Part shown: in pieces, positions 17,436-25,336 of the stretch
Layout: each line of letters starts with the position of its first letter
How positions within the stretch are numbered: position 1 is the stretch's first letter
From: CALFUK01 sp964398295
Lineage (GTDB): Bacteria; Bacteroidota; Bacteroidia; Chitinophagales; Saprospiraceae
Assembly (NCBI GenBank): GCA_964398295.1
Contig: CAYNMW010000040.1
Coordinates: 1-27,722, forward strand
Length of the DNA stretch: 27,722 bases
Direction of reading: 5' to 3'
The notes under the pieces: model-generated
What the model was told of the DNA's origin: nothing
Seen by the model: the letters and a program-made list of their open reading frames with translations, nothing else
Database searches by the model: none
Program-made: the position numbers and the translations under genes

Positions 17436-17873
17436 ATGAATTTCGTATATACCTACGGCTATATGTTAGATCAAGCTGTCAAGGCGCTCAAATTGGATTT
17501 ACACAAACGCCTTCAACAGCTAGATTTAAACGTAACACCAGATCAATGGTTCATCCTCGAATTACTATTTGAACACACCAAAGGAATATCACAAAATGAA
17601 ATTGCAGTTGCGACAAACAAGGATGCTCCAACGGTTTCCCGGATAATAGACCTTTTGTGTAAAAAAGGCTTTGCCAATCGTAAGCCTTTTGCCGGCGATA
17701 GACGAAAACACAATATAATACTTAGTGAATCTGGTAAACAGCTGGTACAAACAGCGCGCGCAGAAATTGACTCGAGTTATAGTCTTGGATGGAACGATCT
17801 AAGCAAAGTTGATTTAGATCATTTAGATCGAATTACAAACAAGATTATCTCGAATTACTCCGTTTCAGTCTGA
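17436..17873 (+). CDS. MarR family transcriptional regulator
   Basis: The 145-residue protein has the MarR layout. A first helix region is followed by DQWFILELLFEHTKGISQNE, then a winged helix (ATNKDAPTVSRIIDLLCKKG for recognition), the wing AGDRRKHNIILSESG, and C-terminal dimer helices. MarR proteins usually repress nearby genes and release DNA on binding a small ligand or on oxidation; the only cysteine is C80 or thereabouts, in LLCKKG. It is divergent from the TonB-dependent receptor, a common arrangement for self-regulated uptake. Ligand unknown. Confidence 0.92.
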   Translation: MNFVYTYGYMLDQAVKALKLDLHKRLQQLDLNVTPDQWFILELLFEHTKGISQNEIAVATNKDAPTVSRIIDLLCKKGFANRKPFAGDRRKHNIILSESGKQLVQTARAEIDSSYSLGWNDLSKVDLDHLDRITNKIISNYSVSV

Positions 17874-17971
17874 TACCGCACCTTCCATAAAACTAGTCGT
17901 TTAAAGCACTTCAGTTTCACACAAACATTGTTAGATGACAATTTCTCTACTGGATATTGTAACTTGCCTTC

Positions 17972-18445
17972 ATGTCAAATTTCACACATTTAGACGCTCA
18001 AGGTAAACCCACCATGGTTGATGTTGGGGCCAAATCTGATTCAGAGAGAATTGCAGTTGCTGAGGCCATTGTTTCTTTACCTGATAATATAGCTCAGTTA
18101 ATTCAGGGATCTGAACTCCAGTCTGCAAAAGGCCCTGTTTTCCAAACTGCAATCATTGCAGGTATTCAAGCAGCAAAAAAAACAAGTGATTTAATTCCAT
18201 TGTGTCATCCACTAGCCTTGACAAAAGTAGACCTTACTATAGAAATGAAGGATGCTAATCATGTTCAAATAATAGCGACAACTAAAGTAACCGGAAAAAC
18301 TGGTGTTGAAATGGAAGCACTTACTGCAAGTTCTGTCGCTGCATTGACAATTTATGATATGTGTAAAGCACTTTCTCATGATATTACAATCGCATCTGTC
18401 CGTTTACTAAAAAAGTCAGGAGGCAAATCAAATTTTGAACGATAA
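17972..18445 (+). CDS. moaC: Cyclic pyranopterin monophosphate synthase MoaC
   Basis: MoaC converts 3',8-cyclo-7,8-dihydro-GTP, made by MoaA, to cyclic pyranopterin monophosphate, the first stable Moco intermediate. The product is 157 residues, the usual length. Conserved active-site residues are visible: K53, H79 in LIPLCHPL, the glutamates of GVEMEAL (E113, E115), D129 and K132 in YDMCKAL. A typical early MVDVGAK motif is present. It opens a run of six closely spaced genes: mobA begins three bases after its stop. Cytoplasmic hexamer in studied relatives. Confidence 0.97.
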   Translation: MSNFTHLDAQGKPTMVDVGAKSDSERIAVAEAIVSLPDNIAQLIQGSELQSAKGPVFQTAIIAGIQAAKKTSDLIPLCHPLALTKVDLTIEMKDANHVQIIATTKVTGKTGVEMEALTASSVAALTIYDMCKALSHDITIASVRLLKKSGGKSNFER

Positions 18446-18448
18446 AAA

Positions 18449-19567
18449 ATGATGAAAAAGAAACACAATAAGCACGCTCTTTTGAACCGACCAAATATGG
18501 GCGAATGGGGACGATCAGAATATGCCCTTCTCGGCACCACTTGTGATTCGATTCATTCTATTGTAAGTGAATTGTATCTTTTAATCTCCCCTGTATTGAA
18601 AGTAGCTTATATAGATGCATCTCATTCTGAAGATGATTATTCAAATGAACAATTAATTTCGTACACCTCACATGAAAAGCATATAGAACTACGCAATCAA
18701 AAGTCACAAGATAAATACACGAATCGTCTTCTGTTTAATGACAGCGACATTCAGTTGATTAATGGAAATCATTTTGATGCTAGCCAACAAATTGTGATTT
18801 TAGACAATAGAAAAAAAGAATCTTTATCCAAAAAGACACACAAACTCACAAATATCAAATATGTTATCACCACTGAAGAACAAAAAGAAATTTGGCCTTT
18901 TCTAAAACAATATATTACCCCTGATACTCAACTATTGTCCTTCACAGAATTAGAAACAGTGGCTAATAGCTTGATAAAAGAATTCACTAATACAATTCCA
19001 TTAAATGGCTTGGTATTGGCCGGTGGTAAAAGTCAGCGAATGGGTTTTGATAAATCTACTATCGATTACCATGGTGACACACAGGTTAATCATGTCTCAA
19101 AATTATTAAAGCCATATTGCCAAGAGGTTTTTGTTTCACTACGATCAGAACAAGATGATACTTTTGCGATCGAACGAATAAACGACAGCTTTTCTGGTTT
19201 TGGACCCATGGGTGGAATATTGTCTGCATTCCAAAAAGATACGAATGCAGCATGGCTAACAATTGCAACTGATTTACCATTTGTAAACGATAAAGCAATC
19301 AAGCAACTAATAGAACTACGGGATCGTACTAAAATTGCTACATGCTTTATCCGGTCTGACCAAGAGTTTCCAGATCCCTTATTTACAATATGGGAACCAA
19401 AAGCTTATCAGCATTTATTATCCTTTTTATCAATTGGGTATTCCTGTCCAAGAAAAGTATTAATCAATTCAGATGTAAAGGTTATTCCTATTGAGGATGA
19501 TACAATCCTTACAAATGTCAATGACCAGGATCAATTACAAGCAGCAAAACAATTATTAGATAAATAA
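18449..19567 (+). CDS. mobA: MobA-type molybdenum cofactor guanylyltransferase with extra N-terminal domain
   Basis: The C-terminal part (about 186-372) is a MobA nucleotidyltransferase. It has LVLAGGKSQRMGFDK (nucleotide and metal site), GPMGGILSAF, and TDLPFVN with the metal-binding D275. It attaches a nucleotide, normally GMP, to Mo-molybdopterin. In front lies a domain of about 180 residues that ordinary MobA (about 190 residues) lacks. It contains SEYALLGTTCDSI, VAYIDASHS, and LINGNHFDASQQIVILD, with an order that recalls the P-loop protein MobB but without a Walker A lysine. It is probably a degenerate MobB-like domain; I recall similar long forms in other Bacteroidota, but have not checked this. 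The first ATG of an ATG-ATG pair is used. It is the second gene of the moaC unit. Confidence 0.85.
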   Translation: MMKKKHNKHALLNRPNMGEWGRSEYALLGTTCDSIHSIVSELYLLISPVLKVAYIDASHSEDDYSNEQLISYTSHEKHIELRNQKSQDKYTNRLLFNDSDIQLINGNHFDASQQIVILDNRKKESLSKKTHKLTNIKYVITTEEQKEIWPFLKQYITPDTQLLSFTELETVANSLIKEFTNTIPLNGLVLAGGKSQRMGFDKSTIDYHGDTQVNHVSKLLKPYCQEVFVSLRSEQDDTFAIERINDSFSGFGPMGGILSAFQKDTNAAWLTIATDLPFVNDKAIKQLIELRDRTKIATCFIRSDQEFPDPLFTIWEPKAYQHLLSFLSIGYSCPRKVLINSDVKVIPIEDDTILTNVNDQDQLQAAKQLLDK

Positions 19568-19573
19568 ATCTTC

Positions 19574-19852
19574 ATGGCATCTAAAAAAGAAAAGGCAATA
19601 CTCAAAAAATTAAAAATATTATTGACGCAACAATTCACTGATCCTGAAGCCGCATTTGCATTCTTTGACAAAAATAACAATGCAGCCCTCAATAGAGATG
19701 AGGTGAAGACTTTACTTAAATCTGCAAAAGTTAGCAGTTTTATCAGCAGTATTGCTTCAAAAAAATTAATTGACAAATTCGACGATAGTAAGGACAAAGA
19801 AATCAATTGGAAAGAATTTAAAAAAGCTGTCAAAGGCATTGACGTAGTATAA
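19574..19852 (+). CDS. EF-hand calcium-binding protein (small)
   Basis: The 92-residue product contains two EF-hand loops. The first, DKNNNAALNRDE (residues 32-43), has D, N, N and N at positions 1, 3, 5 and 9 and E at 12. The second, DDSKDKEINWKE (70-81), has D, S, D, E, N at 1, 3, 5, 7, 9 and E at 12. Both have the hydrophobic residue at position 8. So the pair should bind calcium. There is no signal peptide or membrane segment, which places it in the cytoplasm, unusual for bacterial EF-hand proteins. The gene lies six bases after mobA and five before the DUF1214 gene. Its target is unknown; a role linked to Moco or to the following genes is only inferred from position. Confidence 0.9.
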   Translation: MASKKEKAILKKLKILLTQQFTDPEAAFAFFDKNNNAALNRDEVKTLLKSAKVSSFISSIASKKLIDKFDDSKDKEINWKEFKKAVKGIDVV

Positions 19853-19857
19853 ATTCT

Positions 19858-20463
19858 ATGGTTTTAAAAATTTTCGCTTGGCTGCTTTTATTCATTACTT
19901 GTTTTGGCATCGGGATTGCAATTGCAGTTAAAGAATTGAGAACCACCAGTAAGTCTCCGGAATTCATGGAATGGAATGGCCCTTGGAGAGTGAACCCCTT
20001 AATGGATTTGAAATCTAAAAAACAACGAGCATTAATTGCTCTTGTGGGGTTATTTGCTCTTAGAGAAACGGAGGTTGTGTACTATTCAGCAGATATAGAT
20101 AGCGATGGAAATCCTTTGTCCTCGGCTTATGATTACAAAATAATTGGTGCAATCCCAGATGCCAGGTATTGGAATTATACTCTTTATGGTGAAGATGATT
20201 TTTTGATCCCTAATCCTGATAAGATTTATTCTTATAATTCTTCAACTATAACATACGAACCCTTCGATACAAACAATCCAGAAATGCAGCATATAAAGTC
20301 TCCTACCTTCGAGATGCATATATCTAAAACTAAAAAAGCTAAAAACTGGCTGCCTTCTGGAGACAATGAAAAATTGGTCATTACCTTGCGTATGTATAAT
20401 CCCTCTGAAGAAGTTTATCAACATTTAACTAAAGTACCACTCCCTCAAATTATTCGCATTTAA
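19858..20463 (+). CDS. Membrane-anchored DUF1214 protein
   Basis: The protein has 201 residues: an N-terminal hydrophobic anchor (KIFAWLLLFITCFGIGIAIA, residues 4-23) and a beta-rich body fitting the C-terminal DUF1214 domain. Typical elements are YYSADIDSDGNPL, the strand pair DARYWNYTLYGEDDFLIPNP followed by YS, NWLPSGDNEKLVITLRMYNP, and the closing PLPQII. The body should lie in the periplasm. In many proteobacteria DUF1254 and DUF1214 are either fused or encoded by neighbouring small genes; the DUF1254 partner here is the gene at 21308. Function of the family is not known. It is the fourth gene of the moaC unit. Confidence 0.8.
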   Translation: MVLKIFAWLLLFITCFGIGIAIAVKELRTTSKSPEFMEWNGPWRVNPLMDLKSKKQRALIALVGLFALRETEVVYYSADIDSDGNPLSSAYDYKIIGAIPDARYWNYTLYGEDDFLIPNPDKIYSYNSSTITYEPFDTNNPEMQHIKSPTFEMHISKTKKAKNWLPSGDNEKLVITLRMYNPSEEVYQHLTKVPLPQIIRI

Positions 20464-20474
20464 CTATTTTAATT

Positions 20475-21311
20475 ATGCATTTCTATTCAAACTTAGTAGC
20501 AATAATATGTGCAATATTGATTTCTTTACCATGCCATTCTCAGCGAATACAAAAACAAAAACTATCTATTGGAGAAACTATAACTTTGCAAAGCGAGATC
20601 TTACATGAGCAACGTATCTTAAATATTTACCTTCCTAACAGTTATCATTTAGAAACAGATAAATCATACCCTGTTGTATATCTATTGGATGGCACTATTG
20701 ACGAAGACTTTATTCATATAGCTGGATTAATACAGTTTGGTTCTTTTTCCTGGATTAATATGGTCGAGGAATCCATTGTAGTTGGAATTGCAAACATTGA
20801 TCGCAAAAAGGACTTTACATTTCCTACAACAAATGAGGAAGACAAAAAGAATTTCCCGACTACTGGAAATTCAAAAAATTTTATCCGTTATATCAAAGAG
20901 GAAATAGTCGAGACTGTTACATCTAATTACAGGACAACTGATCATTCAACAATAATTGGACAGTCGCTTGGAGGTCTATTAGCAACTGAACTGCTATTTG
21001 CAGAGCCTGATTTATTTAATAAATATATAATCGTAAGTCCAAGCATGTGGTGGGATGACGGGTCATTATTTGACAAACAACCAAGTCAATTCGAAAATAC
21101 GCCCGACATATTTATAGCAGTTGGTGCAGAAGGACCTCGAATGGAGACCGATGCGATGAAATTATACGTAGCTCTTTTACAGCAGATAAGGGATGAGAAC
21201 AAAGTTGGTTTTTCATTTTTAAAAGAACGAACGCATGGAGATGCTCTTCATTTAGCTGTATATAATGCACTGGAATTCTTCAACAAAAATAGACAACAGA
21301 CTGAAGAATGA
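20475..21311 (+). CDS. Exported alpha/beta-hydrolase esterase (esterase D/IroE-like family)
   Basis: The product has 278 residues and a signal peptide (about 1-22, ending in LPCHSQ). The hydrolase body begins with strands ILNIYLPNSY and SYPVVYLLDG. It contains the nucleophile elbow GQSLGG (Ser164), then VSPSMWWDDG, and a likely catalytic His254 in THGDALH. This pattern is that of the putative-esterase family that includes siderophore esterases and exported carbohydrate esterases. Substrate unknown. It lies 11 bases after the DUF1214 gene and overlaps the DUF1254 gene by four bases, so translation is probably coupled. Confidence 0.87.
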   Translation: MHFYSNLVAIICAILISLPCHSQRIQKQKLSIGETITLQSEILHEQRILNIYLPNSYHLETDKSYPVVYLLDGTIDEDFIHIAGLIQFGSFSWINMVEESIVVGIANIDRKKDFTFPTTNEEDKKNFPTTGNSKNFIRYIKEEIVETVTSNYRTTDHSTIIGQSLGGLLATELLFAEPDLFNKYIIVSPSMWWDDGSLFDKQPSQFENTPDIFIAVGAEGPRMETDAMKLYVALLQQIRDENKVGFSFLKERTHGDALHLAVYNALEFFNKNRQQTEE

Positions 21312-21838
21312 AACACAAATTGATCGTCGTTTTTGTCATGTTGCTTTCTGTATTTGCAGGATATCAGGCATTGTTTGCTTTCTTACCAAATATCATTTAC
21401 AATCGATTTTACACCGGTGCTCTTGACGAACCGAATAGACAAGAAAATCAATTTTTTATGTTGTTAAATCCGGACGAAAACGCCAGGGCTGTGGTCAAAC
21501 CAAATCCCGATTTTAGTTATGGATGTGCGTTTTATAATCTCAACGATGGCCCACTTGACATTACAGGAACAATACCTGATTCGACCTATTGGTCTATTGC
21601 TTTTTATTCACCAAATACAATTAATTATTTCGTTAAAAACGATACTGAGTTTGATTCAAAGAATTTCAAGCTAATTCTTGGAAATGGAACTTGTTCGGAG
21701 ACTACAATCAAATCACCTACGAATAAAGGCTTTATTCTGATTCGATATCTTTCTAAAAATAAGTCGATAAAAGAACTAGAGCAAGCGAAAAAACATCTAA
21801 CAGGTCTACGCATTGAACAATATACCTGTGTTAACTAA
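21308..21838 (+). CDS. Membrane-anchored DUF1254-like protein
   Basis: The 176-residue product has an N-terminal anchor (LIVVFVMLLSVFAGYQALFA, about 5-24) and a body with the DUF1254 N-terminal signature: AVVKPNPDFSYGCAFYNLND, then GPLDITGTIPDSTYWSIAFYS, like the RPNxDTxYxxxxxDL...GPxxLxxPD...RYW pattern of that family. A shorter version of the domain is present. It begins inside the stop region of the esterase gene (ATGA overlap) and is the last gene of the unit. It probably works with the DUF1214 protein encoded two genes upstream. Activity unknown. No terminator hairpin with a T tract follows. Confidence 0.75.
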   Translation: MKHKLIVVFVMLLSVFAGYQALFAFLPNIIYNRFYTGALDEPNRQENQFFMLLNPDENARAVVKPNPDFSYGCAFYNLNDGPLDITGTIPDSTYWSIAFYSPNTINYFVKNDTEFDSKNFKLILGNGTCSETTIKSPTNKGFILIRYLSKNKSIKELEQAKKHLTGLRIEQYTCVN

Positions 21839-21890
21839 TTCGAAAATACTTAGATCTCTGCCACCTTGCTTAGCCTATTACAAAACTTAG

Positions 21891-23126
21891 TTAAGTCTGA
21901 CTTAATTCTTTCAAGGCTTCTGCAAGAATAAGAACACCATTTTTAATTTCATCGGGAGAACTGTACTCTTCAGGACGATGACTGTACCCTTTAAATGAAG
22001 GAATAAAAATCATAGATGAAGGACAATGGTGAGCCATAAACAAACAATCATGATATGCTCGACTAGGCATTTTTAGAAAAGATAGGTTCTGCTTTTCACA
22101 TGCTGATTGTAAAATTTGAATTATTTGTTCGTCAGCTATAATTGGATTGTCTTTATTTAGGATCTCATATTCCATTTTGCAAGCATGCTCTTCGCAATGT
22201 GCATGTGCAAATCCTATTATATCTTCGATCATCTTATCTCTAGTGTCGAGCCTAATATCACGGATGTCTATTGTAAAAGTTATTTGAGAAGGGATACTGT
22301 TGACAGCACCAGGAAAAACATCAAGCTTACCTACTGTGGCTACAGCATCTTTACTTTTCGAACTAAGCGCAATTTGTTGGACTTCTTTTATAATCCCAGT
22401 AGAACAAACTAAAGCATCTTTCCGAATTGGCATGAGTACTGCGCCTGCATGCCCGCCTTCACCTTTAATTATCATCTGCACTGTTGCAGGAGCAGCAATT
22501 GCAGTCACGATTCCTATGTCTCTATTTTTGTCCTCCAATCTAGGTCCTTGTTCAATGTGCAATTCCACAAAACCTGCATAGTGATCTTTTTGTAAACACA
22601 CATCATCTAGATTTGCTGTATATGCTGAAGACTGGAGATGTTCCTCTAGACTCTTGTCATCAGAACACCGAAGGTTTTTCAATTGATCAAGACTCAAGTT
22701 ACCTGCCATTGCGCGACTTCCTAAACAACCAATCCCAAATAGAGTAGGTTCTTCAGCTGTGAATTGAATGACCTCGATAGATCTCTCAGGTTGATACCCA
22801 CTTCTTTGTAATGTTCGAATGGCTTCAATTGCACCCAAAACACCAACTACTCCGTCATACTTTCCAGAAAACGGAATAGCATCAGTATGAGAACCTGTAG
22901 CAATGGGATTCAATGACGTGTTCTTTCCCTTCCACCTTCCAAACATGTTACCAAGACCGTCTTCACGAACATCCAAATTACAATCCAACATTAAGTCTTT
23001 CAGCCATTTTCTTGACAGCTTGTCTTCAGCAGAATAGAGCACTCGAGTTACAGCTGGACCTTCACAACTAGAAAAGGTAGCTAAGTGGTTTATTTCTTTT
23101 ATTAAGTTGTCAATATCTACAGTCAA
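21891..23126 (-). CDS. M20-family amidohydrolase (allantoate amidohydrolase / N-carbamoyl amino acid hydrolase)
   Basis: This 411-residue enzyme belongs to the Zn-dependent AllC/HyuC branch of the M20 family. All metal ligands expected from AllC are visible: H80 and D91 in GSHTDAIPFSGKYDG, E126 in TAEEP, H190 in ELHIEQGP, and H383 in YSHRPEE. Also present is GEGGHAGAV at the dimer contact domain. It should hydrolyse a C-N bond in a ureido or carbamoyl compound, releasing an amino acid or ureidoglycolate-type product. Which one cannot be told. The start is a TTG at 23126 to 23124 because no ATG exists before residue 46 and the conserved N-terminus is only a few residues downstream. It lies 40 bases after the AlkD-like gene on the same strand, so co-transcription is likely. 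Confidence 0.9.
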   Translation of the reverse strand: MTVDIDNLIKEINHLATFSSCEGPAVTRVLYSAEDKLSRKWLKDLMLDCNLDVREDGLGNMFGRWKGKNTSLNPIATGSHTDAIPFSGKYDGVVGVLGAIEAIRTLQRSGYQPERSIEVIQFTAEEPTLFGIGCLGSRAMAGNLSLDQLKNLRCSDDKSLEEHLQSSAYTANLDDVCLQKDHYAGFVELHIEQGPRLEDKNRDIGIVTAIAAPATVQMIIKGEGGHAGAVLMPIRKDALVCSTGIIKEVQQIALSSKSKDAVATVGKLDVFPGAVNSIPSQITFTIDIRDIRLDTRDKMIEDIIGFAHAHCEEHACKMEYEILNKDNPIIADEQIIQILQSACEKQNLSFLKMPSRAYHDCLFMAHHCPSSMIFIPSFKGYSHRPEEYSSPDEIKNGVLILAEALKELSQT

Positions 23127-23166
23127 ACTCTTGTAAATTAATGAAGTATAAAAGTACTGGAATAAA

Positions 23167-23898
23167 TTAAAAATCCGTAGATCGTCGACTGTTAGCCTCA
23201 GGATTTCTGTACACTATTCTGGGATAGTCAGACATCCGTATATTTTCCTTTTGCAATTCTGTCAAGGCATTTTTCGCAATCCATTTTGCAGATTTGCTCT
23301 CTAAGTTCAGTATACTATACGCAACTTCTATTGCAATTCTATTCAGATCGACATTCCGCTTTCCAATATTTCGTAATGCCCAGTTTACTGCTTTCCTTAC
23401 ATACACTCTTTCATCAGTTGCTTCTCTTCTGATGATTGGAAAAAACTGATCAAATAATTTGTTGTCTGACGTTTTATCTGCCATACAATATGAAGCCATA
23501 ATTGCAAAACCAGCTCTTTTTTCAAATTCTGGTTTTCTTTTCGTCCATTCCATTATTTTCTTTAGCGCAAATTCACTTTTAGAAAAAAGTCCCATAGAAA
23601 AGCTATCGCAGATTTCCCAATTTTCAAATGTTTTTACCCATTTTTCCATTAGTGGTTCTGTAACATCTTTGGGTTTGAACATCTTGCTGCATAAAAGACG
23701 ACCTTCATAAATTCCGCTATCAAAGAGTTGCACGGCAAGATCATTATCTTTTCCAATCTCTTTGGCTAACATTTTCAACTCCTTATGATAAATACCCAAT
23801 GAGTTGTTTGCTTTTATCCCAAATTTATTCTCTTTAAAAATGACCTTTTCTAGATCCTTCAAGTCATGTAGACATTCTAAAATTTCATTGTACGTCAC
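23167..23898 (-). CDS. DNA alkylation repair protein, AlkD-like HEAT-repeat family
   Basis: The product is 243 residues of helical repeats. It contains the family motifs LAVQLFDSGIYEGRLLCSKM, WVKTFENWEICDSFSMGLF with the conserved W and D, and a stretch with YVRKAVNWALRNIGKR, typical of AlkD/AlkC-type glycosylases. Related enzymes remove alkylated bases without base flipping; family members also include non-enzymatic versions, so activity is inferred. Soluble, no signal peptide. The start is an ATG at 23898 to 23896. It is the first gene of a two-gene unit with the amidohydrolase, and the DUF1801 remnant lies just upstream. Confidence 0.85.
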   Translation of the reverse strand: MTYNEILECLHDLKDLEKVIFKENKFGIKANNSLGIYHKELKMLAKEIGKDNDLAVQLFDSGIYEGRLLCSKMFKPKDVTEPLMEKWVKTFENWEICDSFSMGLFSKSEFALKKIMEWTKRKPEFEKRAGFAIMASYCMADKTSDNKLFDQFFPIIRREATDERVYVRKAVNWALRNIGKRNVDLNRIAIEVAYSILNLESKSAKWIAKNALTELQKENIRMSDYPRIVYRNPEANSRRSTDF

Positions 23899-23901
23899 CT
23901 A

Positions 23902-24110
23902 TTATTTTACATTTAGTTCTATAGCCTGTTTCACATAATACTCTACGCCTTCTTATTTAATGCTTTTTGCGGAAGTACTCGCATCGCTTTTCCTTTACCT
24001 TTCAATAAATCCAATTTATCTTCCATTCTTGCTCCTTTTGAAAACCCGAAATCAATCCCATGTGGCATTGTGCGCATATGACAAATTCCTCCATCTGTTA
24101 GCAAGTCTTG
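23902..24110 (-). pseudogene. Truncated, frameshifted DUF1801 (YdhG-like) gene remnant
   Basis: On the minus strand, 24110-23943 reads QDLLTDGGICHMRTMPHGID, then FGFSKGARMEDKLDLLKGKG and KAMRVLPQKALNKKA before a TAG. In a second frame (23949-23902) the reading continues GVEYYVKQAIELNVK and stops at TAA. Together these match the C-terminal part of DUF1801 proteins (strand, LLxGxGKxMR, then a helix with VKxAIxLN). The frames differ by two bases, so one frameshift separates them. The N-terminal half is missing: a TAG (24113-24111) closes the frame, and the moeA 3' end begins at 24128. No complete protein can be made. A short open frame from an internal ATG is possible but would still lose the final helix. 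Confidence 0.75.
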
Positions 24111-24127
24111 CTATTAGTGTAGCTTCA

Positions 24128-25336
24128 TTAATAACGCAACCGATAAGCATAACAATCAAACACTTCACCCTTCGGATAAACATTTCGTCCAGATGGTAAT
24201 TCAAGAAACGCGTTGCCTTCACAAAGACTAGCAAAGTCACCAGAACCATTATTATTGACGGGAGTAGCAAGCATGATCCCATCATCACCGATCGCTGTTT
24301 GCACAATAGGAAAATAAGTCAAATCTGGTTTGAATGCAATGTCCATACCTAAAGTTGCAACACTCTTTAGTGGCTTTGTACATTGGGTGCACTGCCGCAT
24401 CCATGGTTGTATGTACCGTATCGCACACATGAAGGAAGAAACAGGATTTCCAGGCAAGGCAAATATTGTGACTTGATTCGATAAACTTCCAAACCAAAAT
24501 GGTTTGCCAGGCCGCTGTTTGATTTTGTGAAAATGTTTTGATACTCCAAGTTCTGCTAGAGCATTTGGTAAAAAATCAAACTTTCCTTTGGATACTCCAC
24601 CACTTAAAATGATACAGTCTGCAGTTGTAAAGAGTGTCGATAGCTGATCTTTGATCGTGTCGTAATCATCCGGTAAATGCAATAGCGTCACCTCTCCTCC
24701 CCAATTACTTAGTAAGGAAACTATCATATGCACATTGGATTTTCTTATCTGATGATCTAATGGCGTTTCGTGAATGTCAACAAGTTCGTCACCAGTAGAA
24801 ATCACTATTATTTTTGGAATTCGACTCACATGTAATTTATCTGCGCCAATTGATGCCGCCACACCAATTTCTGGCTGACCAATACGTCGGCCTACTTCGA
24901 CAACGTGTGTACCTTGTTTTCTATCTGTACCTTTTCTATGTATATTTTGTCCTTGATTGACAGTAGCTGTGTCCAAAATAGTTGCTGTCTGATCATCAAT
25001 ATACAAATCTTCATATCTAATAACAGTATCAACCCCACCAGGCATAATCGCTCCAGTCATGACTTCCAAACATGCATTTGAATTTTTGAGAAGTTGTTTT
25101 GCTGCACCCGCTGCTGCAACTCCATCAATTTGAAAAGACCGCAATCCGGTCGCATATTCATCAAATCTGATCGCGATGCCATCCATTGTAACTCGATCAT
25201 AAGGTGGTAAATCTCTATCTGTAATCAATGGATGCCTGAGTATTCTTCCCACCGCATTAGAAATTGAAATCTCTTCTACACCAAAATCAAATGTGTGATC
25301 TTTAATTGTCTGTTGTGCTTGATTTACAGATATCAT
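24128..25336 (-). CDS. moeA: Molybdopterin molybdotransferase MoeA
   Basis: MoeA inserts molybdate into adenylylated molybdopterin to form Moco. The 402-residue product has the usual four-domain length. It has PPYDRVTMDGIAI (residues about 44-56) near the start, an ILSGGVSKGKFDFLP region (about 244-258; usually GGVSxGxxD), and LPGNPVSSF (about 292-300) for binding the pterin phosphate. Its ATG shares bases with the moaA stop (ATGA), so the two are coupled. Cytoplasmic. The gene's 3' end lies directly beside the DUF1801 remnant. Confidence 0.96.
   Translation of the reverse strand: MISVNQAQQTIKDHTFDFGVEEISISNAVGRILRHPLITDRDLPPYDRVTMDGIAIRFDEYATGLRSFQIDGVAAAGAAKQLLKNSNACLEVMTGAIMPGGVDTVIRYEDLYIDDQTATILDTATVNQGQNIHRKGTDRKQGTHVVEVGRRIGQPEIGVAASIGADKLHVSRIPKIIVISTGDELVDIHETPLDHQIRKSNVHMIVSLLSNWGGEVTLLHLPDDYDTIKDQLSTLFTTADCIILSGGVSKGKFDFLPNALAELGVSKHFHKIKQRPGKPFWFGSLSNQVTIFALPGNPVSSFMCAIRYIQPWMRQCTQCTKPLKSVATLGMDIAFKPDLTYFPIVQTAIGDDGIMLATPVNNNGSGDFASLCEGNAFLELPSGRNVYPKGEVFDCYAYRLRY

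Noticed and set aside
17960..17967. TAACTTGC as a -7 box for moaC
   Set aside because: Only four of six consensus bases match and it is four bases from the start codon, with no -33 element.
21891..21905. Perfect palindrome TTAAGTC-T-GACTTAA at the end of the M20 amidohydrolase gene
   Set aside because: The centre is one base, so it makes a poor hairpin, and there is no T tract; it coincides with coding sequence and the stop codon.
24052..24306. Minus-strand open frame of 84 codons across the moeA 3' end
   Set aside because: It overlaps moeA in another frame, has no family resemblance, and the DUF1801 remnant better explains its downstream part.
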